Below are positions 4,601 to 6,267 of a DNA stretch of 6,267 nt, one piece after another. Positions within the stretch are counted from its first letter, which is position 1, and each line of letters starts with the position of its first letter. Origin of the DNA: Gemmatimonadales bacterium (GTDB lineage: Bacteria; Gemmatimonadota; Gemmatimonadetes; Gemmatimonadales; GWC2-71-9); the NCBI GenBank assembly GCA_030597435.1, contig JAUVRV010000174.1, positions 1-6,267 on the forward strand, written 5' to 3'. The notes beneath the pieces are model-generated. The model made no database searches and was not told where the DNA came from. It worked only from the letters and a program-made list of their open reading frames with translations. Both the position numbers and the translations under genes were made by a program.

Positions 4601-6267
4601 TTAACGCCCTCCCGTGGTCGAATCGCCAGCTCTTAGCATCCTATCAAAAAAATCCGCCGCCGCTACGTAGGCTGCCATCCAGTTGCGGTGTAACAGAAAG
4701 CCATGCACCTCGTCAGGGAAGATCAACTGCTCGTAATACACTCCCCGCTTGCGTAGCTGCTCAACCAGGTCGATGGTTTCACTGAAGGGGACGTTGCGGT
4801 CATCGTCTCCGTGGATCAACAACACCGGAGACCGCCAACCGTCAAGCGCCGCCATTGGTGAGGACTCGAATGCAAGACGACTGACTGCGGCTTGCTCGGC
4901 CGGATTGTAGCTGGGCACGAAGTTGCGAATCACGAGGTTCCAGTCGTGCACTCCATGTAGGTCAACACCTGCAGCGAACAGATCCGAGGCGCGAGCCAGA
5001 CCCAACGCCGTCAGGAAACCGCCGTACGAGCCACCCCACAGACCGATGCGACTGGGATCCACGTCCGCCCTACTCTGGAGGTAGAGTCCCGCGCCGAGCA
5101 CGTCGTTGAACTCACTGGCACCATGCGCACCGTAGTTGAGAGCCTCTCGGAACTCCAAGCCGTAACCGATACCGCTACGGTAGTTGACTGATAAAACGAC
5201 GTAGCCCTGACTCGCCAGGTATTGGTTCAGCGCGTACGCGTTGTGGTAGTAACCGCGGTGGTGCCAGCCGAGCAGCATCTGACGCCGAGATCCGCCGTGG
5301 AAGAAGAGAACAGCCGGATACTTATCACCTGGCTGTTGGTTGGCCGGCAAGAACAGCTGGCCGTGGATCTGCATGCCATCGGCAGCCGAGAAGATGACCT
5401 GTTCCGGCTCGACCAAGTCGGCCGATGGGAAGCCCCTCGGCAGGGATTGGGGGGCGAGCGGCCGGATTGCGCCTGAACCCGACTTGATCGCGGCGTGCGC
5501 GGGCCGCCTCGCGTCGGCCACGAGCATTGCGACTGCGCCATTGACGGGAGCCGGTGTCCACTCACTACCATTCCCGGTCGTGATTGATTCAGGCCTGCCG
5601 CCGTCTACCTTGACACTCCAGATGTGGCGCCGGTCTATGTCGTCCTGATTCGATGAGTAGACGAGCTGGCTGCGGTCGGAGGTGAGCAACACTTCCTGCA
5701 CTTCGAATTCACCAGGCGTGAGCAGAGTTGCGGCACCACCATTCGCGGACACGGAGTACAGGTGTGTCCAGCCATCCTTCTCCCACGGGAACACGACGTG
5801 GTTGCCGTCGCCCCAGAAAAGCTGGGTGCCTGCAACCACACCGCGAAACACGCTGCCTGTACCTTTGTCTGCTTGCCAGATTTCTCGCCCGATTCCGGAC
5901 TCCATGTCAGCCACACGGATCGACCACGGCAACGCTTCGCGCTGCTCCACGAACGGAACGGTGCCGCTCACCTGCGGCTGGCGGATAAACGCAATCTGGC
6001 GACCGTCGGGTGACCAGACCGGGCTGCGATCACGATCCACACTGGGATCCAGATAACGCAGCGATTCGGAGGCAATGTCGTATGTGCCGATGAAGCTGTG
6101 ATCGCCCCTGCTACTCACGAACGCCAGCTTGGCACCGTCTGGTGACCAGCGGAGCGATCCCGCACCACCGCGTATCTGAAATAGCTGAGCCGCCGTCGCA
6201 TCTTCCTCCAGCGTCATGGACCAGACTTGACCACGTTGCATGAAGGCCATTCTGTCGCCCACCGGCG
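4601..6267 (-). CDS. S9-family serine peptidase (prolyl oligopeptidase/DPP IV-like), N-terminus cut by right edge
   Basis: 555 codons are visible, including the complete C-terminus. Numbering here counts from the internal GTG at 6262. The N-terminal part is a TolB/PD40-like beta-propeller, with WSPDG blades at about 38-50 and 83-93. The first visible residues (PVGDRMAF) are themselves part of such a blade, so the gene continues beyond 6267 and no start is seen here. The alpha/beta hydrolase domain begins near 285. Its catalytic Ser412 lies in GGSYGGF (codon 5027-5029), Asp488 in HGDDDRNVP and His520 in DEVHGF. FFHGGSRR (320-327) is the usual oxyanion region. The triad is complete, so the enzyme should hydrolyse short peptides, perhaps after proline. 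S9 relatives of this kind usually carry a signal peptide, which would lie outside the window. It is transcribed towards the EVE/repeat pair and ends at the heptamer hairpin. Confidence 0.93.
   Translation of the reverse strand, partial: PVGDRMAFMQRGQVWSMTLEEDATAAQLFQIRGGAGSLRWSPDGAKLAFVSSRGDHSFIGTYDIASESLRYLDPSVDRDRSPVWSPDGRQIAFIRQPQVSGTVPFVEQREALPWSIRVADMESGIGREIWQADKGTGSVFRGVVAGTQLFWGDGNHVVFPWEKDGWTHLYSVSANGGAATLLTPGEFEVQEVLLTSDRSQLVYSSNQDDIDRRHIWSVKVDGGRPESITTGNGSEWTPAPVNGAVAMLVADARRPAHAAIKSGSGAIRPLAPQSLPRGFPSADLVEPEQVIFSAADGMQIHGQLFLPANQQPGDKYPAVLFFHGGSRRQMLLGWHHRGYYHNAYALNQYLASQGYVVLSVNYRSGIGYGLEFREALNYGAHGASEFNDVLGAGLYLQSRADVDPSRIGLWGGSYGGFLTALGLARASDLFAAGVDLHGVHDWNLVIRNFVPSYNPAEQAAVSRLAFESSPMAALDGWRSPVLLIHGDDDRNVPFSETIDLVEQLRKRGVYYEQLIFPDEVHGFLLHRNWMAAYVAAADFFDRMLRAGDSTTGGR

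Noticed and set aside
1676..4615. Near-identical 3' ends (GGGCGTTA) of the lipoprotein and S9 genes
   Set aside because: Only about 8 bases are shared around the stop codons; this is easily chance in GC-rich sequence.
6260..6262. GTG as the true start of the S9 peptidase
   Set aside because: The codons around it encode a PD40 propeller blade (PVGDRMAF) and the frame is open to the window edge, so it is internal.

Overview
The window looks like chromosomal DNA from an environmental Gram-negative bacterium, most likely Gemmatimonadota or a neighbouring phylum. That placement is an inference. It rests on the mix of a zinc-ribbon/PEGA Ser/Thr kinase, an Ig-like/PPC lipoprotein, an S9 oligopeptidase and 'IHGVTP' repeats, on moderately high GC, and on use of GTG/TTG as well as ATG. 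No rRNA, tRNA, CRISPR array, transposase or phage gene was seen.

Layout. (1) Positions 1-3349, minus strand: a tightly packed operon read right to left. It holds a large secreted lipoprotein (Big_2-like, IPT-like and two PPC-like domains), then 3 nt later a transmembrane Ser/Thr kinase, then 2 nt later the first 11 codons of a gene with a signal-peptide-like start, cut by the left edge. (2) Positions 3350-3629: a divergent intergenic region with a small GC hairpin and a short palindrome over a -10-like box. (3) Positions 3630-4513, plus strand: an EVE-domain protein, then a small protein made of 29-residue 'RIHGVTP' repeats whose start is unclear. An ATG with a good ribosome-binding site lies in another frame, which hints at a 2-nt frameshift. 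(4) Positions 4514-4600: a convergent intergenic region filled by a long imperfect hairpin built of 7-bp GGGAACR-like units. (5) Positions 4601-6267, minus strand: an S9-family serine peptidase with an intact catalytic triad, missing its N-terminus at the right edge.

Functional reading. The lipoprotein-kinase pair suggests an envelope-to-cytoplasm phosphosignalling unit: PEGA and lipoprotein outside the inner membrane, kinase and zinc ribbon inside. The EVE protein is a likely modified-base or nucleic-acid reader. The S9 peptidase degrades short peptides. No single complete novel system is evident. The most unusual items are the stand-alone repeat protein with its possible frameshift, the heptamer hairpin, and the lipoprotein-kinase coupling.
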